From positions 7,512,625 through 7,576,624 of the forward strand of contig JAQFVV010012441.1 of the NCBI GenBank assembly GCA_028023455.1: DNA of 64,000 nucleotides, written 5' to 3'. This stretch comes from Epiperipatus broadwayi. Its lineage: Eukaryota > Onychophora > Udeonychophora > Euonychophora > Peripatidae. Below the pieces are notes generated by a model. That model was given only the letters and a program-made list of their open reading frames with translations, did no database searches and was not told the origin of the DNA. Position 1 is the stretch's first letter, and each line of letters begins with the position of its first letter. Positions 47,380 to 59,115 of this stretch are shown one piece after another. Position numbers and translations under genes: made by a program.

Positions 47380-47845
47380 CAGGGGTGGGCAATTGTTTTG
47401 GCTCAGGGGCTGCAGAGGTTGGCGGAAGGCCGCATTGGGGGCACTTTGTGGAAGCAAAGTTTAACGGAGGGCCGCACCTTTTTTTCATGGCACAATAAAC
47501 ACACTGCTTTATTCCCTGTATTACCAAAGAAATATGTGTTTTGTTCATTCTTCATTAAACACATGATATTCATCACCGATTTTCTCGGAGGGTTCATGGC
47601 TACATTAAAGTTGGAAATGTATATATTTCCTAATGCAAAGACAAAATTGAAATTAACCAGATCAACTGGAAAAGCACTGCACATTATATCTACACTGCGC
47701 ATGTGTATTGACGTGGCCATTCTAGTGGAAAATACGAAACGAATCTTCGGTCATCCACAGGAAGGAAATCTCAGTTCAAGGCGGATTTTTTTGATTGTCT
47801 TGGCGGGCTGCATGTGGCCCTTGGATCACTATTTGCCCACCCCTG
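47380..47845. mobile_element. hAT-type MITE (466 bp) with CAGGGGTGGGCAA ends
   Basis: Terminal inverted repeats CAGGGGTGGGCAA begin both ends (the right end reads TTGCCCACCCCTG). Perfect 8-bp duplications GTCTATAT flank it, both defining hAT superfamily transposition. CAGGGGTGGGCAA-type ends are widespread in animal hAT elements. The interior is GC-richer than the surroundings. Open frames of 153 codons (plus, 47398-47859) and 105 codons (minus, 47403-47720) cross the element, but neither shows a transposase motif; the plus one ends in the translated TIR (LPTPG). It must be mobilised by a transposase from elsewhere. Confidence 0.92.
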
Positions 47846-47853
47846 GTCTATAT
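47846..47853 (+). repeat. 8-bp target-site duplication, right
   Basis: Exact partner of 47372-47379. Confidence 0.9.
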
Positions 47854-47891
47854 AATTAACTTTTTCACTCATTATACTGAATTTTAGTAAA

Positions 47892-48052
47892 GTAAATAGA
47901 GGGATTTGAACTTAGGATTTTCAATCTATATTCATCCTACACTCCATCTCAAACAACCGAGACACGTGACCTTGGGGATCGGTTGTTTGAGAAGAAGTGG
48001 AGGATGGACATAAACTGAAAATTCTAAGTTCAAATCCCTCTATTCACTATAG
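47892..48052. mobile_element. Inverted dimer of tRNA-like sequence, ~65-bp arms
   Basis: Arms 47892-47958 and ~47985-48052 are inverted copies: AATAGAGGGATTTGAACTTA / TAAGTTCAAATCCCTCTATT and CATCCTACACTCCATCTCAA / GAGAAGAAGTGGAGGATG. In each arm the outward strand carries AAGTTCAAATCCCTC, a close B box, placing two tRNA-like heads nose to nose. It starts 46 bp after the hAT MITE. Confidence 0.6.
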
Positions 48053-48778
48053 TCTATATAAATTTATAATCTTAAAAAGTTAAAAATTATTGCTAAAAGT
48101 CTTTAAAATATTTACATTTTTACTATAATTAATAATAATATATATTGTATAATACATTTATATACACATTAAAAATTTAACAATTATCAATTAGTACACA
48201 TATTTGCACACACATGTATATATATATTTTAAATCCTATACATATATATGCAATTATGTAATCAAAGTTTATATAACATAATAGATCAAATTATTAATAA
48301 CTCAAAAATCTATTCAGACATATGTACACACGCATTCACATATATATATAATGTAATGTAATCTGTAAAATATATCAGTTAAATTTATAAACTATATTTT
48401 TCTTCTTTTCTTTTTTTTTTTTTTTGCAGTTATTTCTGAAAATGATCAACTAGGTTTAATTCACAATCTAATAATAAAATAGTTCTTCAAGAAACGAAGG
48501 ATATATGCTTTTTTTAATAGTTTTTACAATTGCATATGTATATATAAATATGTTTTTTTGGTTCATGCGTGTATGACTTTTATTATAAATAGACCGGCTT
48601 TTTGGCTTGATCACACAATCCATCAACTGGTGATGAATAAAATGCTATAAAAATGGTTCCAGAAGCTCTGTAAATATTATTTTATAACAATATATATAAA
48701 AATTCAAAAATAAAAGTTAAAACTATTCAGACTGGGTTTTCCTGAAGGTTTGTGATAATCGTGTTCTAGCTATATTTT
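48053..48778. other. AT-rich stretch with (TA)n and poly-T
   Basis: Short (TA)n tracts (~48215, 48340) and a poly-T run (~48408-48425). Nothing coding. Confidence 0.4.
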
Positions 48779-49130
48779 TATATTGGACTATTTCCATCAT
48801 CTAATATGTGTGTTGAATTTCTTTAGGAAAGTTTACTTTTATTTAAATATTCCAAATACATTCAACTGTTACTAATATCACAGCAAATGGGTTAGTATAT
48901 GCACAACGTTTCGAGAGGTTGTGCATATACTAACCCGTTTGCTGAGATATTACTAACAGTTGGTGCATATACTAACTTGTTTGCTGTAATATTACTAACA
49001 GTTGGTGCATATACTACCCAGTTTGCTTTGATATTACTAACAGTTGAATGTATTTGGAATATTTAAATAAAATTAAACTTTTCTGAAGACATTCAACACA
49101 CATATTAGATGATGGAAATAGTCCAATATA
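48779..49130. mobile_element. Inverted pair of headless SINE copies with 42-bp internal repeats
   Basis: The left copy is minus (tail at 48779, running to ~48916) and the right copy is plus (~48919-49130, tail GATGATGGAAATAGTCCAAT). Both lack the tRNA-like head and meet at the CGTTTCGAGAGG centre. In the right copy a 42-bp unit (GTGCATATACTAAC ... ATATTACTAACAG) is present three times, at 48921, 48963 and 49005. The tails match the 31.2-31.8 kb SINEs. Confidence 0.7.
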
Positions 49131-49164
49131 AAAATATTCAGATTGTGTTTTTTTAACAAAATTC

Positions 49165-49515
49165 TCCCAATTAGGAGGAATTTTGCATGTGTCGCAATAT
49201 TGATTTCTCTAACATCAGGATCCCATCCAGATGTGAGACTCTCCACTATTGTAAGATCAGAGAAGCTATTGAGATATATAAAAGACCAAATTGTAGCAAC
49301 AAACGTGATGACGCATGCAAACTTCCTTCCATTTGAAAGAATTTTTTAAAAAAAACATTAATCTGGATAGTTTCTGACATTTTATTTTTCCAATTTTATA
49401 TATCTGTTTTTTCTAATGGTGGAACTTTAATATCGTTATAAATTACTGTTTACAGTGCCTCTCTAAACATTTTTATAGTATTCTATTCATCACTCGGTTG
49501 CTGATTTCTGTGATC
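49165..49515 (+). pseudogene. 3' end of a Penelope-like element (GIY-YIG tail)
   Basis: The frame through ~49213-49338 reads IRIPSRCETLHYCKIREAIE then IYKRPNCSNKRDDACKLPSI and a stop. The pattern (R)EAIEIxKRxxxxNxxxxxKLP is the C-terminus of the GIY-YIG domain of Penelope-like elements. The downstream part (TAATGGTGGAACTTTAA, CAGTGCCTCTCTAAAC) parallels that of the 18.75-19.05 kb copy. The RT and the catalytic part of the endonuclease are absent. Confidence 0.65.
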
Positions 49516-49769
49516 AAACAGAAACATTGGAATATTTATAATAAAAATGATATACATATGAACCTCAAATATATATCGTTTATGTTTTGTATTACGGTGA
49601 AAATCTTCGTATTATAGATATATAACAGAAATTCATAAACATTACAATACTAACCAAAAAAAAAAAAAATTTAATAAAATTCTTCTATAACCATAGTTCA
49701 TCTATGAACAAATAAATACCTTTTCAATTGAACTAAACATACAACGTATAAGTACAAAACGAAACAGTC
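49516..49769. other. AT-rich spacer
   Basis: Nothing recognised. Confidence 0.35.
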
Positions 49770-50410
49770 TTTCCAGCATTCACTTCAAAAAGCAACTTCC
49801 TTTAACATTAAAGGATGTCGTCTTAAGATTGATGGCCTCGGTTTCAAAAACTTTTATGATCAAAGATTTTATTAGGCTTTTTTTTTTTCAATTCACTTTT
49901 TTCATAAAAGTTAACCTCTGCATTGTCAAATAATATTTTATGATCTGTATTTAGTTCATAAATGTACAAAGCTGAGGTATGATATCTTATGAACTTTAAT
50001 TCTTTCCTTAATACTTAATTTACTCTGACCTATGACAATTGCAACGAATCTTATAAACTGTCTCAAGGATAGATTTGCAATCAATTGCCTGTTTTGAACT
50101 ATTTAGTAACGAATTTAAATTCTGGCCTTTTTTCCAGACCACTTTCATACCACCAATAAAAAACTATTCTTATGAATCAATTTACTAATTGATGACTTAT
50201 ACAGCAAAGAAATAAACTCTTCATTCACATTAACAATTAAATCTTTATTATTAAAAGATTTGTAGATATTTTTATTAAATATAATATTCCTAATAAATTC
50301 ATGGTTATATCCTAACTCAATATAGTCAAAAGCACATTGACTCCTCTGAATATAACTATTATTTTCAAAATTATTGTTTTCTATTCCTATAACAAAAATT
50401 CAATAAAGAA
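49770..50410 (-). pseudogene. Decayed Penelope-like element fragment, minus strand
   Basis: Minus-strand translation in pieces gives FDYIELGYNHEFIRNIIFNK, VNVNEEFISLLYKSSISKLI and, after several breaks, NAEVNFYEKSELKKK and KVFETEAINL. This order resembles the RT-to-endonuclease linker and GIY-YIG region of Penelope-like proteins (a VNVDE.FV.LPY-like motif). It is in the opposite strand to the 49.17 kb tail and clearly from another insertion. Recognition is from memory of the family pattern; many frameshifts. Confidence 0.4.
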
Positions 50411-50950
50411 AGTTTCTTATGAGTAAAAGGTTGATAACTGTCTAACCTTATCATATTTCTCAATTTTTTTTCTTTAATGAAATGACTACAAAATAAAAGA
50501 TTATTACTTTATGAATACTTAAATTTAAATATGTATATACTGAATTGGAAATACAAATAGATATAGAAAAGGAATTATAAAGAATATTTTTAAAATGAAA
50601 AAAAAAAAAATTATTAAATGTCTTAAGAAAAATAGTAAAAATAAATTTAAAAACAGAATGCAAAAAACACAGGTTAATGAAAAACAATCTGAGTTCAAAT
50701 ATGGGATCTGCATTTTAAAAAATAATTGATTAATTATTTATTTATTTTGAGTATAATTTACTTTTAATTTTCAGACAGCTTAAGGTATTAACAAAATATC
50801 ATAAAGGAAACCATGGTGATTCCACTTAGGATAAAGATCCATTCATGATTTTATTAAGTTCTTTAAGTTCTTCAATTTCACTACAGTATCCATTGATTTG
50901 TCATCATCAATTATATGGTCCACATTTTGTGATTGTCATAGATCAGTGAT
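50411..50950. other. AT-rich stretch, nothing recognised
   Basis: Minus-strand frames 50460-50687 and 50525-50713 overlap and consist of Phe/Ile/Leu-rich runs caused by A/T-rich DNA, not a membrane protein gene. Confidence 0.4.
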
Positions 50951-51480
50951 AGTTAAATTCCATTTATAAAGCAGTTTATCACAGTGATAATGGACTTTCC
51001 TGAATCTGTTAATGAACCTCCAGTATAAAGCTCAAATCCAGATGGCTTTATTTTGAATCTGAAAAAAAAAAATTGTTTGGAATCTCATAAAAAACTTCAT
51101 TTTTTACAGTATATTTCTTCAATTGTTGATTTTTAATTGCACGTCCAAAAAGGGAATCTTGATTTAAAATGAGATGTAGGCATCTTCATATTTGAGAAGT
51201 AATATGCAAAAGAACAGGAAGCCACTACAAAGGAATAAACTTAATATGCCAGTTATACTTTTCATAGTAATAATTAATTTGAGTATACAAGAGGTTCATT
51301 GGAAACTTTTTTTCCAAACAGAGGCCCAGTATTCACCAGCAAAACATAGCTAGTTCTAAGGAAACTGTCCATGAATCATAATTCCCAGTAGTGGTAGCCA
51401 GCTTTCTAATGATATTATTCTTAGAAATTAATTTTGATATAATTTTAAATAAATTTCGAAAGTAAGATAGGCTATAATCC
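50950..51480 (-). pseudogene. Non-LTR reverse transcriptase C-terminal fragment, decayed
   Basis: On the minus strand, pieces such as IRKLATTTGNYDSWTVSLEL and MKSITGILS match the order of the region after the RT core in many animal LINEs (NLIRKL.GTSW.....LR.SAL.L and MR.ITGTL). Nearer 51.0 kb the frame KPSGFELYTGGSLTDSGKS recalls the YTDGS motif of RNase H, suggesting RT followed by RNase H. Numerous stops; similarity is partial. Confidence 0.4.
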
Positions 51481-54400
51481 AAGATCACCTCAATAGCATA
51501 GAATAGGATTGTAGAAATTTAATGCATCAAAATCAGTATCATTACTAACAATTATTGACAGAAATATTTGGATAATTGATTCTAATGATGATGATAGAGA
51601 CTGATATTTAAAATTTATTTACAATATAACTACCCAAATTGTAAACTGGTATCGGACTGAAGATAGAATATGTCAATAAAAATTAGATGTATTAAGAATT
51701 CTAGATAATCACAATAATCATGGATGAATCTGAATCTATTGACGAAATTCCAGTAATATTTTAAATGTTCAATTCCATCTTCCTTTATAATTGGACATGA
51801 AGAGACTATATGAAACCTCTCAAACAATCTTATCTTAAACCATAATTACTTAGTTTTAGAATTTCATAATTAGGCAATCAGATTTGAGATATTCGTTTTG
51901 TGGTGAAATTGTGGTGAAATTATAAATCTGATCTATTTAATAGATTTTTATACATTATCTGTGAGGCAATGTATTTTCTGATATCTGATGGAGAATATGT
52001 AAAGGGATGGCTAATCACTGCAAAAAAAAAAAAGAACTTTGAATATGACAGTAATATTTAACTGAATATTACTAAGTTGCTTTTTTCTAATTAAGTCACA
52101 GTACTTATTAATAAAATATGCAAATATTTAAGATAGCTTTTTATTAGTACTTGCATCATAACTTACGATTTCAAGAGAGAATGTTTCTAAAAATCTTTTA
52201 ACTTTTGAAAGGTGATGAAAACAAGCTATGGTTATGGTACAATGTTGTTTGAAAGAAGTGTGGTGCGGGATCTTGTTTTGGTCTATTCTAAGAAAGAGTA
52301 TACTCCGCTTATGAGATGTCTGTTTATACGGGAGACAGATATGCTTATTTACGAAACAGGCTTAAAATCTAGGTTAACCAGAGAATTATGCTATAAAGTG
52401 AGCTTCATATGATGATCTCAATTTTTTGGCGGAATCTAAAATTAAAGCAGATGGGTTTGATTTTTCTAGACATTTACTAGAGCTTCATTAAAAGTGGAGA
52501 TCATTATTGGGAATGATAATTTTTTATTTACCAGTTCCATTATGTATTTAAACCTTAGCCTATAAAAGATAATACATTAAATATGTATAATAATAATTGC
52601 ATGCTTTCTTGCTCAGTTGGATATGAAATAATTTGAGCATCCAAAGTAGTATATTGAGTGTAAAATAGTTCCATTAAATTAACTAAAGTTCTAAGTCTTT
52701 TTATTTTATGCTATTCGTCTGAAAATCGATCCAAATATGATGAGTTCTCGAATACACACTTCTGTCACTGCACAGCTTATAATAAGATATTTTTCAATCG
52801 TGTATTACCATTTTAATAATTTACTCGTATATATAAAAGTGTATTAAGGGATGTCGCAATTAATTCCATCAGGTTTAGGATTTTTTCCCCGATAGCTAGA
52901 TCTTAACTAAATATCCAATATTGATCAGAAAATAGGTATTTATTTATTCTTAGTAAATAGTAAAACAAGAATTTAAAATACTGTATTTTTCCCCAGCCGG
53001 AGCTTTCCAGGCCTGGTTAGCAATGTATGGTATTTCACTTCTTAGCAGGGAAGATATATTTAGGAGGTTACCTATCTTTTCGGTGGTCTATTTAACAGTT
53101 GCTTTATTATATACTTATATAAAAGTGTGTGCAAGAAAGGGGAAATGAGAATTATCGAACAAGTTGTGTGAATCAGCGTTGTTTTAGTTATATACGTAAC
53201 TTCTCAACTTTCCGATTATTTATTACTAATTAAAACATTTTATATTTCAGATAATGGCGATATTAGATTTCTTCATATAAATTTTCAACACATAAATTTT
53301 TTGTGTTGTTACTCGATACTTACCAGCAAAACTAAAAAAAAAAAAACTACATTAGCCAGTAATTGAAGCAATGCCTTCTCATTGTTACTTTGAAAAATTA
53401 ATGTCAGATAATAAAAACTTTGCCGAAAGTTTTCTTCCTGATGCAGCATATTTATATATATTTCAAAACATAAAAGTCATTTAGTTTACGGAGTTCCCAG
53501 CAAGCGCAACTGTTAAGGTATCATCTAACAGCGTTACCATAAATCAGCATTATTGTATCACCTGCACTTCTTGGTTCTTCTGACAATCTCAGCTTCCACT
53601 GGTCGTTTTCCGTTAATATGAAATTTAACCATCTTGCTGTTGCTCTCAAAGATTAATTCTCTCACACTCCGCAACTCTGATACTACGAACTGATTAAAAA
53701 CTCGTTAATGTAACACCAGGGTTTAAAACTTTTCTGTTTATTTAGAATCTTCCGTGAACATTTTTAAAAGGCCGATTATTTCACCTTTGCAAACACTCTA
53801 AAAAGATAACTTTTGACAATAAATGGGAATACTTTTATTTGTCTTTTTTTACGTTCATAGTTGAAATAGAATAAATGAGCTACTGTAATGTCCAATTAGA
53901 AAAATAAAAGGTCTTATTCCGTTATTTTATAGTAATCAGTTATATAGTACTTAAAAGATATATTTCTGTCTAATGGCAGTAGAGATACTAAACCTAAACG
54001 ACAAAGCGTGATCATCATCATTATTAACTTGTCATTGCTTGACATATATTTAACCCTTTTTGAATCATAATATTTAACGAAACATAGGAATCATTAAATT
54101 ATATGATTGGGTTATCTTATGACAATTGGAATGTTGTTTATAGTAATGAAAACATTTGTGATACAATGTTTTCTTTTAAAGGTCTCAGTTCATTGATTTG
54201 GGTATTCATCTCTCATGTACTTGATCTCGGGTTTAATTCCAGGCTTTCAAATTTTAAACAGGCTTGGCATTTTTTTTTTTGCTTTTACTGGTGCAGCTCA
54301 CGGCTAACTAGCTAGAGTTTCAATATTGTTTGATAAATGGGAAATTAACTAATCTTAGAAGGTAAAACGGTATCAAAAACTATCTAAACTTTCTCTACTC

Positions 54401-56530
54401 AGCAAACTTAATGAGGAATGCTTTCATCTTGATAGCTATCTCTTTAGGCATATAGTGAGCTATTTAAATATTGTCTTTCTGTACGATTGTTTTAGGCAAA
54501 TCTTTATACATTTCTATAAAGCATTTGCACGTAATTAACTATTAATTTTTTGAAAGAAAAAAAAACATTTCAGCTTTCTTAATACTATAGTTGTTTTAAT
54601 GTTTTGCCAAAAACTAGCACTAAGGTTAGATGTTATAAAATGAAAATATAAATTACTACACCTTCTTAAACTTCTTTGTTTTGACCATCTAGCAGACATT
54701 TTCAGGGCTGCAAAACACAACTGATTTACATTAGTTTTTACATAAATGTACAATCTTGTTTAGATGCTTGTATAAAAAATAATGTATAATTCTGAAGAAG
54801 ATGACTCAACCAGTTGAAACTGTCCAATAACTGAACTAAATATAGCACTGTGATGAATACAGAGAAGGAATAAAATTTTGTAATGATTTATTAATATAAG
54901 CAATTTAAAAAGACATTGAACAAATAACAAATAAGGATATACTATAGATTGGAGTTATATCTTTTAATGAGGGCTGCTATTATAAAGGGTATGACCATTC
55001 TAACTACAGAAAACAAAGCTGTTAAGAATAATAATAAAAATTTTAAAAGATTGAATTAAAATTTCTGTGCATGAAATTAAAAAAATAAAAATGGGGTTGT
55101 AAAATGACATCTATAGCTATGATTAGAGCAAAAACTCAAAAGCATTGCATTAACTTAAGAATCTGGTGATTGGTATTTCTTCTTTTACTTTTTTCTAAAG
55201 AAAAGGGGGAAATAAATATTAGAATATGAGAAATAAAACACAGAGATATTCTAGAAACAATATTTATCCTTTGTCGTGCATAATGGATATTTTCCTAGAA
55301 TAAAGACACCTATTAGAGAATATCTTGAAAAGTATTATCTTTAGAAAAATACTTTAAATTTTTATTAATAATTTAATTTTAGGCATAGATAGTTTATGAT
55401 TCATCTATAAGGCATTATCCTCTCCTGCCTCAATTATAAATTGATGCTAAGAGCAGATATTTTCATCTTTTCTAGAGCCACATAGTATAAACAAACTTGA
55501 ATAATCAATGGTCACCAGAAGTTTAAAAATTTTATATCTCTTTTCCATCCTGGTATCTGGTTTTTGCAATTATAAGTGACAATTATGATATGAAACTTAT
55601 GCATTCCACATCTAATAGCAACCTTTTGCCTATTTACACTATTCATACTAGTAGCAAGAAGCTAAGTCAACTTGCTTAAAAACTGTGAACCACCATTATA
55701 GTTTCTACATATTTTAGAGACCTCAGTTACCAAAACAAATATCACATAACTTTCTTTTATGCTTATTTATATACTTCCAAGAATAGATAGATACATTACC
55801 CTACAAGTGTAAGCATATAAGAAAGTCATATGATATTGCTATTGCTAGAAATGATCCCTTTGTAGTTTATCATCATTTTAAGCATGTGCCATTGCTACAA
55901 ATACTTTAAAGATTTTGTTTATAAAATATTCAATATAGCTAATATCCAGACATTCTAATATGAGAGTATAGCAATAAGAATATCGATGAGTAAATCTTAT
56001 TTCTGTGTGCTGATACAAAATAGATGAATGATATGATGAAGGCTCTAACTTTTTCCCTATTTGACTAGAAATTATCTGTCTTTGCTCATTTTATGCTAAT
56101 GAGATCTTAAAGACATTCATAAACAGAATCATTCTATTAATATTATTACTATTTTTTTCAAGTCCTTTTTTCAAGAAGCTGACATCCAACAATTAATGAT
56201 AGATTTTATTACAACTAGTCCACACAGTAATTTAATTTTATCCAAATTATTTGATCAACAGTGGATTCCACATAAAGGCTCCATAAATTTGTTCTACCTT
56301 TATTATTTAATTCTTCATCTATCTTTACCTTATGTTACATTCCAGTTCAAATTGCATTTAGAAATTTTTCAATAACATTTTTTTCACTTATTCGTTTGAT
56401 CACTTCTATTTGGATAATATTAGGCTTTAAATTTATCACTTCCCATTTTCGTTAAAAACCATATTGTCAATTATTCAATCTTTCTGTTGCATTTTTTTTT
56501 TTACTTGTCTTAGTATTTCTTATAAATTTG
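51481..56530. other. Long AT-rich stretch without confident genes
   Basis: No domain-bearing ORF is found. The minus-strand sequence near 51.72 kb (CTGGAATTTCGTCAATAGAT then TCAGATTCATCC) resembles that near 51.02 kb, a weak direct repeat. A GC-richer patch at 53.50-53.72 kb on the minus strand holds a 25-codon frame with an ATGG start and a GTGATA after CAG; see findings. A patch near 52.99-53.09 kb (CCCCAGCCGGAGCTTTCCAG) is also GC-richer but unidentified. Confidence 0.35.
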
Positions 56531-56539
56531 TTGTAATCA

Positions 56540-58045
56540 AGTAGCACGAAAAGGTAAAAATTAAAATTCAAAACTTATATACTACATTAAGCATGCTTTT
56601 TGCAGCCCACTTTCAGAATTATAATGCTGTATTAATTTGGCAGTTGAAAATTATGTCTATATACGATGTAATTTATTATGTAAATGAGGCTTAATATGTA
56701 AATGCAGCATTTAAATGTTGCATTTTTTCAACAATGGAATACATGAATCCTTTCTATTGATTGTGCATGGATTCCTTGCAATTGCACAAGCCTCCTTATA
56801 TTTTCTTTTTCTATCATCTCTTTCAGCACAAATCATTCTCATATTAGAGGAAATGAAAGTATGAGCTATAGTGGGTTCATGATTGAGGAAAATCAATTTA
56901 TATTCATGAGTCTGTTTATTCTGTTGTATAAGTATGTATGCCAGGTGACCCTCATAGATCTATTTTCCAAGGTTTGCCATATTCCATAGAACTACAAGGT
57001 GGACTACTGCATGTAATTTTGTGTGCCACTGCCATTTTATCTTTGAATTATTTAATAAGCTGTTTAATGATGGAGGTGATCTTAAGCTAAATCTAAAAGT
57101 GTCAGCACATATATTGTCTTAGATTTATAACTATTATAATACTATCGACAGTTTCAATTGCTCCAGCAATCTTTTTCAGAACTATTGCAAACACAATACA
57201 AATACGTGAATACAAATATATATGAACATATAATTTTATATATCTATTCTATCTTAGAATCATTATTTGTATACCCACATATATCTTTATATATATATAT
57301 ATAATTATTACCTTTTTATATATTATACAGTTTAACACTTTTTATATTCTATATTTATCAATCAATACTTCCTATAATAATATATATATTATTTTTATTT
57401 CATTTATTTTTTTATTTTAGGGGTTATAATAAGCATTGCAAAAAGTAATAAAGAACATAAATGATATTAATATTACATGGATTTGGCGATGCAATAGGAA
57501 AGATAAAGTTTTTTAACTATTCTAGGAACACATGGAAGGCTTATCCATGCTTTTGGTGCATTATTTATAATTCTATTTTTATTTACAAAATTATATGCAG
57601 TGCACCATCTAATCTCAGATGAATAGATCTACAAGAATTTTCCAGCATACATACTTATACAACATAGCAAAACAGAATAACAAATATAAATTGATTTTCC
57701 TTAATCACGAGTTCACTACAGGTCATACTTTTAGTCCCACTAATGCGAGGATGATTTGTGCTAAAAGAGATGATAGAAAGAAAAAAAATAGGAGACTTGG
57801 GCAATTGCAAAAAATCCAAATGCAATCAACAAAAAGGATTCATGTGTTCCATTGTTGAAAAAATGGAACACTCACATTTACATATTAAGCCTCATTTATA
57901 TAATAAATTACTTTCAAATACAGGCATAATTTTCAACTTCTAAATTAATAACGCACTTGATTCTGGCAGTGGTGTATTGAAAGTATGCTTAGTGCATTCT
58001 AAAAGTCTGAATTTCAACTTTTACCTTTTTATAATACTCTATTAT
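56540..58045. mobile_element. Large inverted repeat, ~450-bp arms with ~570-bp spacer
   Basis: Arms ~56540-57030 and ~57580-58045 are inverted copies at perhaps 75-80% identity. Shared words include CAACAATGGAATACATGAAT / ATTCATGTGTTCCATTGTTG, AATTGATTTTCC / GGAAAATCAATT, ATACATACTTATACAACA / TGTTGTATAAGTATGTAT, and GAGGCTTAATATGTAAATG / CATATTAAGCCTC. Minus frame 56711-56896 and plus frame 57619-57858 are mirror-image translations of the same arm (both contain MICAxRDDRK), so a short coding remnant may lie in the repeat. No domain is recognised. Confidence 0.6.
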
Positions 58046-58164
58046 GAGTTTATAAAAATTACATTAATTAAAGCAAAAAGAATTAAGTATTGAGATATTA
58101 TCTAAGTATTATTCTATGTAAAGCTACTTTCTGCTGAGAATCAGTCAATGAACTTTTACTCATT

Positions 58165-59115
58165 ACTATTATTAAAACAGGGAAAACTCTCCACACAGAA
58201 GTGCCACTCAGTGCAAGCCAGAGTAATCAATGGATACCTGAAGGCTTGTGCATAAAATCCCTATCATCCAATATTCCCAGAGTAGTTTCTAGCTTGTGGC
58301 TTTTGTCAGTGAGGAGCATTTGGATTTGAGAGCAAAAATTGAAAACACAATAATATTTTCAATCCAAGCTCATTAGTTTATATGGTCATATAGGCCTGAA
58401 CTCAGTTCAGTATCCTTATATTTTGGTATCTTTGGTTCTTTAATAACCATAGCCATCATTATCCTATTAGGCAGGATTGGTATTAAACCACCAAACATCA
58501 CATGATCATCATTTCTTATGCTTGAACAGAGTGGCACTAATGAGAGATTTGCCTGTTTTAATAACAGTTATGAGAAAGCATAAGAAATGGTGATCATGTC
58601 ATGTTTAGTGGTTTAATAGAAATCCTGCCTAATAAGATAGTGGTGGTTATGGTTATTAAAGAACCAAAGACACCAAAATGTATGGGTACTGAACTGAGTT
58701 CAGACCTACCTGCCTATTAAGATAGTGGTGGTTATGGTTATTAAAGAACCAAAGACACCAAAATGTATGGGTAGTGAACTGAGTTTAGACCTATATGACT
58801 ATATAAGCTAATGAGCTTGGATTTAAAATATTATTTTGTTTTCAAATTTTATTCTCATAGTTTTGTAGTTAAGTAGAGATAAAAGGTGACTGCTGGAAGG
58901 TTGCATTAGACCCTAAGAGTCTAGGTGCGGTGCTCTCAGATACAAGGCTCCTCACTGATGAAAACTGTAAGCTAGAAACTAGTCTGAGGATATTGAATGA
59001 GTAGGCACTAGATAGGAATTTTATGCACTTCTGGGACCCATTGATTATTCTGGCTTGCAGTGAGGGGTTCTACTGTAAGGAGAATTTTGCCTGTTTTAAT
59101 AACAGTTATGAGCAA
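58165..59115. mobile_element. Nested palindrome (~950 bp) of a dispersed repeat family
   Basis: Outer arms 58165-58320 and ~58935-59115 are inverted. They share AAAACTCTCCACACAGAAGT / ACTGTAAGGAGAATTTT, AAAATCCCTATC / GATAGGAATTTT and GTTTCTAGCTTGTGGC / GTAAGCTAGAAAC. Inner arms ~58335-58500 and ~58585-58850 are also inverted (GAACTCAGTTCAGTA / TACTGAACTGAGTTC). Within the right inner arm an 85-bp block starting TAAGATAGTGGTGG is tandemly doubled (58633, 58718). Words at the centre and right end (ATGGTGATCATGTGATG, TTTTAATAACAGTTATGAG) recur at 7.5 kb and 61.66 kb. Confidence 0.65.

Noticed and set aside
47398-47859. 153-codon ORF as a protein gene
   Set aside because: It runs through the hAT MITE from one inverted end to the other and has no transposase motif.
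50460-50713. Small hydrophobic proteins with membrane helices
   Set aside because: Phe/Ile/Leu runs arise from translating A/T-rich DNA; the two frames overlap and neither has a supported start.
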